Of a DNA stretch of 64,000 bases, positions 28,301 through 41,425 are shown piece by piece. The position numbers and the translations under genes were made by a program. The notes under the pieces are model-generated. The model did not search any database. It saw only the letters and a list, made by a program, of their open reading frames with translations, and was not told the origin of the DNA. The stretch spans positions 22,912,252 through 22,976,251 of the forward strand of contig NC_054534.1 in assembly GCF_017654505.1 (NCBI RefSeq), read 5' to 3'. How positions within the stretch are numbered: position 1 is the first letter of the stretch; every line of letters begins with the position of its first letter. The DNA is from Polyodon spathula. Taxonomy: Eukaryota; Chordata; Actinopteri; Acipenseriformes; Polyodontidae.

Positions 28301-29150
28301 ACTGATCAATGCATGTGTTTTAAACACTGACAAGATGTCATTTGGGGATATTAGCAGAGTCGTTCTGGCAGTTACAGCCACTCAAAAAGAAAAAAAAAAG
28401 ATACACAGAGCATAAATTCCATTCATTAAACTGTCTTAAAAAGGTGAGAATAATACATTTTAATTGATTTAATCATTAAAGCCCTTTTCCCTTAGGTTTG
28501 CGCTTTACCACATTTCCTCAAAATTGGTTCCTATTAAAAATGTTTTATTTAAGGAAATAGGTCTGTCTTCAGTTTCTCAATACTGAGTTCAGACATTTTA
28601 GCTGGCAAACTATTTTCATGGCCAGAGCTTATGAATGATTCCAGTAATCTTAGTCAAATTCACCTCCAGTCACAAGGGTAGGTTGATGTCACATTCTCCT
28701 ACTGTATATGAAAGATGCACACAACATTAAAAGTAATACAGTGGAATACATCTATTTCATGGAAATAGTCTTAAAGGGATTATTTATAATATTTACATTG
28801 TCATGATGTTTTAATTTTTACTTTAATCTCCTATTAGGTGTGTTTCATATCATTTTCTGAATTATATGAAACACATAATGGGATATTAATGAAACAAAAA
28901 ATAATCTGTGAGCCTTTGAGATCAAAAGCACTTTGATGGAAGCGTAAGAAAATTAACTTTGATTGCATTGCGAAAAAATATTTTAAAAAATCAAATGGAC
29001 CATTAGCAGGATAGATCTTCACCTTCCATGTTACAATTATATAGAAGATAGCAAAATCTGTTGTTTGGGCTTGGTGGACAAAGACAGTCAAATGGCATGG
29101 ACTGAGTAAAGGCTGACATTCATCTGTTCCATGAAAACTCATCAAACCCT
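25323..29150. other. Intergenic DNA, nothing recognised
   Basis: Short frames only. It holds a short (TA)n at about 27979-28003 and a poly-A run at about 27200. No exon, RNA gene or known repeat was identified. Confidence 0.4.
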
Positions 29151-29437
29151 CTTGTTTCTATACTAGTCACTTGTGTCCTATACTAGTCACTTGTGTGCCC
29201 CCCCCCCCGACCTGTGGGGGCGCTGTGTAAAGGGAACAGAGTACCTTGGATTAATTGGCCTGACAATTTATTCCTAGGGTTCGGTGGAAGTCGGACGTCC
29301 AGAAGGGGGGTGGAGCTACTGTACATTAAACCATTGACCCGGAAGGTTCACAGCATGGCATTCGTGGATTGGAGGAGCAGATGTGCTTGTTGACCAAGGG
29401 GTCATGGTTGATGGTATAAATGGGGGGTGTAGTAATG
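29151..29437 (+). mobile_element. Candidate LTR promoter end beside assembly gap
   Basis: A 17-bp unit (TATACTAGTCACTTGTG) is repeated twice at about 29159-29195. It is followed by a G+C-rich block starting TGTGCCCCCC and containing GGTATAAATGGGGGG near 29413, a TATA-like core just before the gap. G+C content and layout resemble the 5' half of an LTR, but the remainder is unsequenced. Confidence 0.3.
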
Positions 29438-29937
29438 NNNNNNNNNNNNNNNNNNNNNNNNNNNNNNNNNNNNNNNNNNNNNNNNNNNNNNNNNNNNNNN
29501 NNNNNNNNNNNNNNNNNNNNNNNNNNNNNNNNNNNNNNNNNNNNNNNNNNNNNNNNNNNNNNNNNNNNNNNNNNNNNNNNNNNNNNNNNNNNNNNNNNNN
29601 NNNNNNNNNNNNNNNNNNNNNNNNNNNNNNNNNNNNNNNNNNNNNNNNNNNNNNNNNNNNNNNNNNNNNNNNNNNNNNNNNNNNNNNNNNNNNNNNNNNN
29701 NNNNNNNNNNNNNNNNNNNNNNNNNNNNNNNNNNNNNNNNNNNNNNNNNNNNNNNNNNNNNNNNNNNNNNNNNNNNNNNNNNNNNNNNNNNNNNNNNNNN
29801 NNNNNNNNNNNNNNNNNNNNNNNNNNNNNNNNNNNNNNNNNNNNNNNNNNNNNNNNNNNNNNNNNNNNNNNNNNNNNNNNNNNNNNNNNNNNNNNNNNNN
29901 NNNNNNNNNNNNNNNNNNNNNNNNNNNNNNNNNNNNN
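29438..29937. other. Assembly gap, 500 N
   Basis: Exactly 500 undetermined bases, a conventional placeholder length, so the true size is unknown. Apparent open frames through it are artefacts. Confidence 0.99.
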
Positions 29938-33021
<3,084 letters not shown>

Positions 33022-33215
33022 TTTGTGGAAGTTGCTCACTGAGCATTTGCCATTACAATAATGCTACACTAATACGTGTTTGATTTATAATCCGGGAATT
33101 CTAAGGATTGCTGTTTGATGTTATGAGCTATGATGCAGATTAAATGGGTGTTTCATTATTGATAGCTATTAAACTGGTGACATTTATGTACACTTATTGC
33201 ACCTTCAGACTTTGC
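33022..33215 (+). repeat. Left copy of 195-bp direct repeat (LTR remnant?)
   Basis: Begins TTTGTGGAAGTTGCTCACTG and closely matches 45508-45697 with scattered substitutions. It could be the first part of a 5' LTR whose remainder has been deleted. Confidence 0.7.
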
Positions 33216-33389
33216 ATCAGACTGTAATTGTCATTGAGACTGTGCCAGCCCTACCTATCCGCTCAAAGAAGGAGCCCAAAGCCTGTGATTGGGAGGTCCT
33301 TGCACTACTGAAGGAGAGGTCAGGGGCCTGATCGAGCAAATAGAGAGAGTGAGCCACAAGAGGTATTGGAACTGATTCGATAAAGTTCT

Positions 33390-33650
33390 TGGAGGAAGAA
33401 GGGGTCTTATACTGGTGGATTTATATGCTAGATAGCAGTAAGGAGATCCGTCAGCTTATTCTGCCAGCTATACTTTGTTCTGAAGTAATGACTAGCCTTC
33501 GTGACAACCATGGACACCAAGAAGTCGAACATACCACGAATTTGGTAAAACGGAGGTACTATTGGCCAAAGATGGGAAACAATATCGAGCGATGGAGCCA
33601 GGAGTGCCAAAGACGTACTGTGGCCAAGGCTCTTCAAACCAAGGTTCGTA
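33390..33650 (+). pseudogene. Gypsy-type integrase zinc-finger fragment
   Basis: The frame reads VMTSLRDNHGHQEVEHTTNL, then VKRRYYWPKMGNNIERWSQE and CQRR. The pattern H-x3-GHQ, then RRYYWP and Cys, is the N-terminal zinc-binding domain of Ty3/Gypsy integrases, which normally have H-H-C-C spacing. Here the final Cys is Arg (CQRR for CxxC). Upstream codons (VLYWWIYMLDSSKEIRQLI) fit the linker between RNase H and integrase. The fragment is cut off at 33650 by the Tc1-like inverted repeat. Confidence 0.7.
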
Positions 33651-33656
33651 TACATG

Positions 33657-34312
33657 CAGTGCCAAGAAAAAGTTTGTGAACCCCAAGGATAATTATGGAA
33701 ATTCCATAGTTTTACCATGGCAGCCTTCTTGAATCAAAACCTTTTCTTAATATAATTTCCAATAGGGTTTATATTAACCAATTCCATGTCTGTTGAAACA
33801 AAATTATGTATGAATTAGACAAACAATGAGTAATTAAGATTTAGGGTATGTGAAAAAGTAAGTGAACCCCTGGTTTTATCAACTCAATTAAGTGGATAAT
33901 TAGAAACAGGTGTTTAAATAATTAGGTAGATCTTCAGGGGTGAGTTTGGGAGGCCCCACCCTAAATAAAGAGCCAAAACTTTGTGAGTTTGGTCTTCACC
34001 ATACAGGTGTGTGGAAACACGTCATGCCACGATCAAAAGAAATCTCTGAGGACCTCAGAAAAACAGTTATTGATGCTCATCACTTAGAAAGGGTTACAAA
34101 ACCATTTCTATGGATTTGGGGCTCCACCAATCCACTGTCAGACAGATTGAAAGAGATCACAATCACTCTACCATGGAGCGGTCGTCCTACCAAAATCTAT
34201 CTAAGAATAAACTGGAAAATCATCAAGGAAGTCACAAAGAACCCCAGAGTAACATCCAAGGATCTGCAGGCCACTCTCACCTTGGCTAATGTGAGCATTC
34301 ATGACTCAACTA
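33657..34312 (+). mobile_element. Tc1-like transposon, left half
   Basis: Starts CAGTGCCAAGAAAAAGTTTG, a Tc1-type terminus. The 5' UTR follows, then a transposase start codon at 34024 (MPRSKEISEDLRKTVIDAHH). The helix-turn-helix region is degenerate, and the frame runs through a GRPTK hook to NVSIHDST at the CR1 insertion point. The rest of the transposase resumes at 44351. Confidence 0.9.
34024..34312 (+). pseudogene. Tc1-like transposase N-terminal half, interrupted by CR1
   Basis: Paired-like DNA-binding domain with small indels: the usual Leu-Gly-Lys-Gly segment is scrambled. The GRP hook is near residue 57, and the second helix-turn-helix (PRVTSKDLQATLTLANVSIH) is readable. Translation continues into CR1 monomer sequence after 34312, so the later part of the long open frame ending at 34440 is not transposase. 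Confidence 0.88.
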
Positions 34313-37300
34313 GCAGAACAACGCAGTTAAACGAGGCAGTCTTCCCAGCGACAGCGAGTGGAAGCGACAGCAAGTGGGAGAAGTACAGCGTGGAAAAGTA
34401 CAGAGCAGTTTCGAAGCAGAAAGGAGAAATTGCATCTTGAATTGCTTTAATCAGAAAACAGAGGACATTGGGGAAACACAGCCGCGTGTGTTTTTCTGAT
34501 AACAAACAAGCTGAAACTCGGAGCAGCTGATTCAAATTCAGCGCCGTTTTGAGACACGGGCGAGGGGAGGAGCCGACAGCACAGCAGAACAACGCAGTTA
34601 AACGAGGCAGTCTTCCCAGCGACAGCGAGTGGAAGCGACAGCAAGTGGGAGAAGTACAGCGTGGAAAAGTACAGAGCAGTTTCGAAGCAGAAAGGAGAAA
34701 TTGCATCTTGAATTGCTTTAATCAGAAAACAGAGGACATTGGGGAAAACACACAGCCGCGTGTGTTTTTCTGATAACAAACAAGCTGAAACTCGGAGCAG
34801 CTGATTCAAATTCAGCGCCGTTTTGAGACACGGGCGAGGGGAGGAGCCGACAGCACAGCAGAACAACGCAGTTAAACGAGGCAGTCTTCCCAGCGACAGC
34901 GAGTGGAAGCGACAGCAAGTGGGAGAAGTACAGCGTGGAAAAGTACAGAGCAGTTTAGAAGCAGAAAGGAGAAATTGCATCTTGAATTGCTTTAATCAGA
35001 AAACAGAGGACATTGGGGAAACACAGCCGCGTGTGTTTTTCTGATAACAAACAAGCTGAAACTCGGAGCAGCTGATTCAAATTCAGCGCCGTTTTGAGAC
35101 ACGGGCGAGGGGAGGAGCCGACAGCACAGCAGAACAACGCAGTTAAACGAGGCAGTCTTCCCAGCGACAGCGAGTGGAAGCGACAGCAAGTGGGAGAAGT
35201 ACAGCGTGGAAAAGTACAGAGCAGTTTCGAAGCAGAAAGGAGAAATTGCATCTTGAATTGCTTTAATCAGAAAACAGAGGACATTGGGGAAACACAGCCG
35301 CGTGTGTTTTTCTGATAACAAACAAGCTGAAACTCGGAGCAGCTGATTCAAATTCAGCGCCGTTTTGAGACACGGGCGAGGGGAGGAGCCGACAGCACAG
35401 CAGAACAACGCAGTTAAACGAGGCAGTCTTCCCAGCGACAGCGAGTGGAAGCGACAGCGAGTGGGAGAAGTACAGCGTGGAAAAGTACAGAGCAGTTTCG
35501 AAGCAGAAAGGAGAAATTGCATCTTGAATTGCTTTAATCAGAAAACAGAGGACATTGGGTAAAAACACAGCGGCGTGTGTTTTTCTGATAACAAACAAGC
35601 TGAAACTCGGAGCAGCTGATTCAAATTCAGCGCCGTTTTGAGACACGGGCGAGGGGAGGAGCCGACAGCACAGCAGAACAACGCAGTTAAACGAGGCAGT
35701 CTTCCCAGCGACAGCGAGTGGAAGCGACAGCGAGTGGGAGAAGTACAGGCGTGGAAAAGTACAGAGCAGTTTCGAAGCAGAAAGGAGAAATTGCATCTTG
35801 AATTGCTTTAATCAGAAAACAGAGGACATTGGGGAAACACAGCCGCGTGTGTTTTTCTGATAACAAACAAGCTGAAACTCGGAGCAGCTGATTCAAATTC
35901 AGCGCCGTTCTGAGACACGGGCGAGGGGAGGAGCCGACAGCACAGCAGAACAACGCAGTTAAACGAGGCAGTCTTCCCAGCGACAGCGAGTGGAAGCGAC
36001 AGCAAGTGGGAGAAGTACAGGCGTGGAAAAGTACAGAGCAGTTTCGAAGCAGAAAGGAGAAATTGCATCTTGAATTGCTTTAATCAGAAAACAGAGGACA
36101 TTGGGGAAACACAGCCGCGTGTGTTTTTCTGATAACAAACAAGCTGAAACTCGGAGCAGCTGATTCAAATTCAGCGCCGTTTTGAGACACGGGCGAGGGG
36201 AGGAGCCGACAGCACAGCAGAACAACGCAGTTAAACGAGGCAGTCTTCCCAGCGACAGCGAGTGGAAGCGACAGCGAGTGGGAGAAGTACAGCGTGGAAA
36301 AGTACAGAGCAGTTTCGAAGCAGAAAGGAGAAATTGCATCTTGAATTGCTTTAATCAGAAAACAGAGGACATTGGGGAAAAAGCACAGCCGCGTGTGTTT
36401 TTCTGATAACAAACAAGCTGAAACTCGGAGCAGCTGATTCAAATTCAGCGCCGTTTTGAGACACGGGCGAGGGGAGGAGCCGACAGCACAGCAGAACAAC
36501 GCAGTTAAACGAGGCAGTCTTCCCAGCGACAGCGAGTGGAAGCGACAGCAAGTGGGAGAAGTACAGGCGTGGAAAAGTACAGAGCAGTTTCGAAGCAGTA
36601 AGGAGAAATTGCATCTTGAATTGCTTTAATCAGAAAACAGAGGACATTGGGGAAACACAGCCGCGTGTGTTTTTCTGATAACAAACAAGCTGAAACTCGG
36701 AGCAGCTGATTCAAATTCAGCGCCGTTTTGAGACACGGGCGAGGGGAGGAGCCGACAGCACAGCAGAACAACGCAGTTAAACGAGGCAGTCTTCCCAGCG
36801 ACAGCGAGTGGAAGCGACAGCGAGTGGGAGAAGTACAGCGTGGAAAAGTACAGAGCAGTTTCGAAGCAGAAAGGAGAAATTGCATCTTGAATTGCTTTAA
36901 TCAGAAAACAGAGGACATTGGGGAAACACAGCCGCGTGTGTTTTTCTGATAACAAACAAGCTGAAACTCGGAGCAGCTGATTCAAATTCAGCGCCGTTTT
37001 GAGACACGGGCGAGGGGAGGAGCCAACAGCACAGCAGAACAACGCAGTTAAACGAGGCAGTCTTCCCAGCGACAGCGAGTGGAAGCGACAGCTAGTGGGA
37101 GAAGTACAGGCGTGGAAAAGTGCAGAGCAGTTTAGAAGCAGTAAGGAGAAATTGCATCTTGAATTGCTTTAATCAGAAAACAGAGGACATTGGGGAAACA
37201 CAGCCTGCGTGTGTTTTTCTGATAACAAACAAGCTGAAAACTCGGAGCAGCTGATTCAAATTCAGCGCCGTTTTGAGACACGGGCGAGGGGAGGAGCCGA

Positions 37301-40300
37301 CAGCACAGCAGAACAACGCAGTTAAACGAGGCAGTCTTCCCAGCGACAGCGAGTGGAAGCGACAGCAAGTGGGAGAAGTACAGCGTGGAAAAGTACAGAG
37401 CAGTTTCGAAGCAGAAAGGAGAAATTGCATCTTGAATTGCTTTAATCAGAAAACAGAGGACATTGGGGAAACACAGCCGCGTGTGTTTTTTCTGATAACA
37501 AACAAGCTGAAACTCGGAGCAGCTGATTCAAATTCAGCGCCGTTTTGAGACACGGGCGAGGGGAGGAGCCAACAGCACAGCAGAACAACGCAGTTAAACG
37601 AGGCAGTCTTCCCAGCGACAGCGAGTGGAAGCGACAGCGAGTGGGAGAAGTACAGGCGTGGAAAAGTACAGAGCAGTTTCGAAGCAGAAAGGAGAAATTG
37701 CATCTTGAATTGCTTTAATCAGAAAACAGAGGACATTGGGGAAACACAGCCGCGTGTGTTTTTCTGATAACAAACAAGCTGAAACTCGGAGCAGCTGATT
37801 CAAATTCAGCGCCGTTTTGAGACACGGGCGAGGGGAGGAGCCAACAGCACAGCAGAACAACGCAGTTAAACGAGGCAGTCTTCCCAGCGACAGCGAGTGG
37901 AAGCGACAGCGAGTGGGAGAAGTACAGGAGTGGAAAAGTACAGAGCAGTTTAGAAGCAGAAAGGAGAAATTGCATCTTGAATTGCTTTAATCAGAAAACA
38001 GAGGACATTGGGGAAACACAGCCGCGTGTGTTTTTCTGATAACAAACAAGCTGAAACTCGGAGCAGCTGATTCAAATTCAGCGCCGTTTTGAGACACGGG
38101 CGAGGGGAGGAGCCGACAGCACAGCAGAACAACGCAGTTAAACGAGGCAGTCTTCTTCCCAGCGACAGCGAGTGGAAGCGACAGCGAGTGGGAGAAGTAC
38201 AGGCGTGGAAAAGTACAGAGCAGTTTCGAAGCAGAAAGGAGAAATTGCATCTTGAATTGCTTTAATCAGAAAACAGAGGACATTGGGGAAACACAGCAGC
38301 AGCTGTGTGTGTTTTTCTGATAACAAACAAGCTGAAACTCGGAGCAGCTGATTCAAATTCAGCGTCGTTTTGAGACACGGGCGAGGGGAGGAGCCGACAG
38401 CACAGCAGAACAACGCAGTTAAACGAGGCAGTCTTCCCAGCGACAGCGAGTGGAAGCGACAGCAAGTGGGAGAAGTACAGCGTGGAAAAGTACAGAGCAG
38501 TTTCGAAGCAGAAAGGAGAAATTGCATCTTGAATTGCTTTAATCAGAAAACAGAGGACATTGGGGAAACACAGCCGCGTGTGTTTTTCTGATAACAAACA
38601 AGCTGAAACTCGGAGCAGCTGATTCAAATTCAGCGCCGTTTTGAGACACGGGCGAGGGGAGGAGCCGACAGCACAGCAGAACAACGCAGTTAAACGAGGC
38701 AGTCTTCCCAGCGACAGCGAGTGGAAGCGACAGCAAGTGGGAGAAGTACAGCGTGGAAAAGTACAGAGCAGTTTAGAAGCAGAAAGGAGAAATTGCATCT
38801 TGAATTGCTTTAATCAGAAAACAGAGGACATTGGGGAAACACAGCCGCGTGTGTTTTTCTGATAACAAACAAGCTGAAACTCGGAGCAGCTGATTCAAAT
38901 TCAGCGCCGTTCTGAGACACGGGCGAGGGGAGGAGCCGACAGCACAGCAGAACAACGCAGTTAAACGAGGCAGTCTTCCCAGCGACAGCGAGTGGAAGCG
39001 ACAGCGAGTGGGAGAAGTACAGGCGTGGAAAAGTACAGAGCAGTTTCGAAGCAGAAAGGAGAAATTGCATCTTGAATTGCTTTAATCAGAAAACAGAGGA
39101 CATTGGGGAAACACAGCCGCGTGTGTTTTTCTGATAACAAACAAGCTGAAACTCGGAGCAGCTGATTCAAATTCAGCGCCGTTTTGAGACACGGGCGAGG
39201 GGAGGAGCCGACAGCACAGCAGAACAACGCAGTTAAACGAGGCAGTCTTCCCAGCGACAGCGAGTGGAAGCGACAGCAAGTGGGAGAAGTACAGCGTGGA
39301 AAAGTACAGAGCAGTTTCGAAGCAGAAAGGAGAAATTGCATCTTGAATTGCTTTAATCAGAAAACAGAGGACATTGGGGAAACACAGCCGCGTGTGTTTT
39401 TCTGATAACAAACAAGCTGAAACTCGGAGCAGCTGATTCAAATTCAGCGCCGTTTTGAGACACGGGCGAGGGGAGGAGCCGACAGCACAGCAGAACAACG
39501 CAGTTAAACGAGGCAGTCTTCCCAGCGACAGCGAGTGGAAGCGACAGCAAGTGGGAGAAGTACAGCGTGGAAAAGTACAGAGCAGTTTCGAAGCAGAAAG
39601 GAGAAATTGCATCTTGAATTGCTTTAATCAGAAAACAGAGGACATTGGGGGAAACACAGCCGCGTGTGTTTTTCTGATAACAAACAAGCTGAAACTCGGA
39701 GCAGCTGATTCAAATTCAGCGCCGTTTTGAGACACGGGCGAGGGGAGGAGCCGACAGCACAGCAGAACAACGCAGTTAAACGAGGCAGTCTTCCCAGCGA
39801 CAGCGAGTGGAAGCGACAGCAAGTGGGAGAAGTACAGCGTGGAAAAGTACAGAGCAGTTTCGAAGCAGAAAGGAGAAATTGCATCTTGAATTGCTTTAAT
39901 CAGAAAACAGAGGACATTGGGGAAACACAGCCGCGTGTGTTTTTCTGATAACAAACAAGCTGAAACTCGGAGCAGCTGATTCAAATTCAGCGCCGTTTTG
40001 AGACACGGGCGAGGGGAGGAGCCGACAGCACAGCAGAACAACGCAGTTAAACGAGGCAGTCTTCCCAGCGACAGCGAGTGGAAGCGACAGCAAGTGGGAG
40101 AAGTACAGCGTGGAAAAGTACAGAGCAGTTTCGAAGCAGAAAGGAGAAATTGCATCTTGAATTGCTTTAATCAGAAAACAGAGGACATTGGGGAAAAACA
40201 CAGCCGCGTGTGTTTTTCTGATAACAAACAAGCTGAAACTCGGAGCAGCTGATTCAAATTCAGCGCCGTTTTGAGACACGGGCGAGGGGAGGAGCCGACA

Positions 40301-40413
40301 GCACAGCAGAACAACGCAGTTAAACGAGGCAGTCTTCCCAGCGACAGCGAGTGGAAGCGACAGCAAGTGGGAGAAGTACAGCGTGGAAAAGTACAGAGCA
40401 GTTTCGAAGCAGT
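34313..40413 (+). repeat. Tandem array of ~271-bp monomers, CR1 5' UTR/promoter
   Basis: The unit start GCAGAACAACGCAGTTAAAC recurs at 34313, 34584, 34858, 35129 and so on to 40306, giving 22 full units and a 107-bp partial unit that leads into the ORF1 leader. Spacing is 271-281 bp. Units are nearly identical and keep about 14 CpG dinucleotides each. They include a GGGCGAGGGGAGGAG element that could act as a GC-box. Two sequence variants alternate: one with CAAGTGGG and CAGCGTGG, the other with CGAGTGGG and CAGGCGTGG. By analogy with mouse L1, which uses roughly 200-bp monomers as promoters, these are likely tandem promoter units. Open frames on either strand of the array are by-products of repetition. 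Confidence 0.93.
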
Positions 40414-40477
40414 TTGAAAGCAGGTTGACGGCTGCAGAAGAAACTAAACTTCAAAAAAAAAAAAAAAAACCCTCAAC

Positions 40478-41425
40478 ATGGTCTTCAAGCCAGTAATCTG
40501 TGACACCTGCTTGATGTGGGAAATCCGAGAAAACCCAGCGGAGCTAAACCAAGTGTGCGTAAAGTGCCGCGCGATCCAGGATTTGCATAAACTAGTAAGT
40601 ATGCTAGAAATGGAGCTGGAAGAAGTGAGACAGCAACAGGATCTTGAGGAACTGGCACACCCACAATTCATGGAAGTCTGCATCACCCCTAACAGACTGA
40701 AAGCCACCAGGGAGATAGAAGGTCAGAACAGCTGGGTTCAGGTAGGCAGAAGCAGGGAAAAAAAGAAACTTCGTCAAACACAACCACCAGAAATCAAAAC
40801 AACCAACAGATTTGAGTCACTTCAGAATTTTGATGAGCAGAACCAACAACAAGAGAATGAAAGGAACAACATCCAGGACCCTATTGACAGTGGTGACCAG
40901 ACAGCAAAAAGAAGGGAGGTCATGATTGTTGGGGACTCCATATTGAGAAACACAGCAAGTTCAGTTCGCAGTTTGGACCCCCTTACTACAACAGTGTGCT
41001 GCCTTCCGGGAGCCTCGGTCAAGCACATCACTGAAAACGTGGACAGGCTCCTAGAACGAACAGGAGACGACCCGGTAGTAGTCGTCCACATCGGTACAAA
41101 CAACATTGGAAGAGACAGACCAAAATCCCTGCAAAACAAATTCAGAGAGCTAGGAAGGAAATTAAAAGAGAAAACCAAAACTGTGGTATTTTCTGGTATA
41201 CTACCCGCACCTTGCAAAGGACCATATGGACAGCTGGAAATAATTAATCAAAACCAATGGTTGAAGACGTGGTGCACACGGGAAGGCTTCACCTATCTTG
41301 ATCATTGGACCACTTTCTACAACGAGGACTATCTGTATAGACGGGATGGACTGCATTTAAATAACAAGGGAACCAGTCTACTTGGAGAAAAGATCCTCGA
41401 GCAGGTTCGGAAGCATTTAAACTAG
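40478..41425 (+). CDS. CR1 ORF1 protein (zinc-knuckle-like plus SGNH esterase)
   Basis: A 315-codon intact frame. The N-terminus has paired cysteines C8-x2-C11 and C27-x2-C30, forming a probable zinc-binding unit. A Leu/Glu-rich segment at about residues 32-60 could be a coiled coil. A basic, polar linker follows to about 145. From 149 there is an SGNH/GDSL-type hydrolase domain: GDS with candidate nucleophile S154, a Gly block in LPGAS, GTNN at 206-209, and DGLHL with candidate Asp290 and His293. This esterase is known from ORF1 of CR1 and L2 LINEs. The protein probably binds LINE RNA. The start ATG at 40478 follows a poly-A run and is the first in frame. Confidence 0.93.
   Translation: MVFKPVICDTCLMWEIRENPAELNQVCVKCRAIQDLHKLVSMLEMELEEVRQQQDLEELAHPQFMEVCITPNRLKATREIEGQNSWVQVGRSREKKKLRQTQPPEIKTTNRFESLQNFDEQNQQQENERNNIQDPIDSGDQTAKRREVMIVGDSILRNTASSVRSLDPLTTTVCCLPGASVKHITENVDRLLERTGDDPVVVVHIGTNNIGRDRPKSLQNKFRELGRKLKEKTKTVVFSGILPAPCKGPYGQLEIINQNQWLKTWCTREGFTYLDHWTTFYNEDYLYRRDGLHLNNKGTSLLGEKILEQVRKHLN

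Noticed and set aside
34299..40366. Many 60-178 codon frames on both strands in the monomer array
   Set aside because: They repeat with the 271-bp period. Since 271 is not a multiple of three, frames shift at each unit. Their sequences are the same few translations of one monomer, with no protein family features.
34313..40413. CRISPR-like array or centromeric satellite
   Set aside because: Units are directly abutting without spacers, and the array runs into a CR1 leader and ORF1, so it is the 5' region of a LINE.
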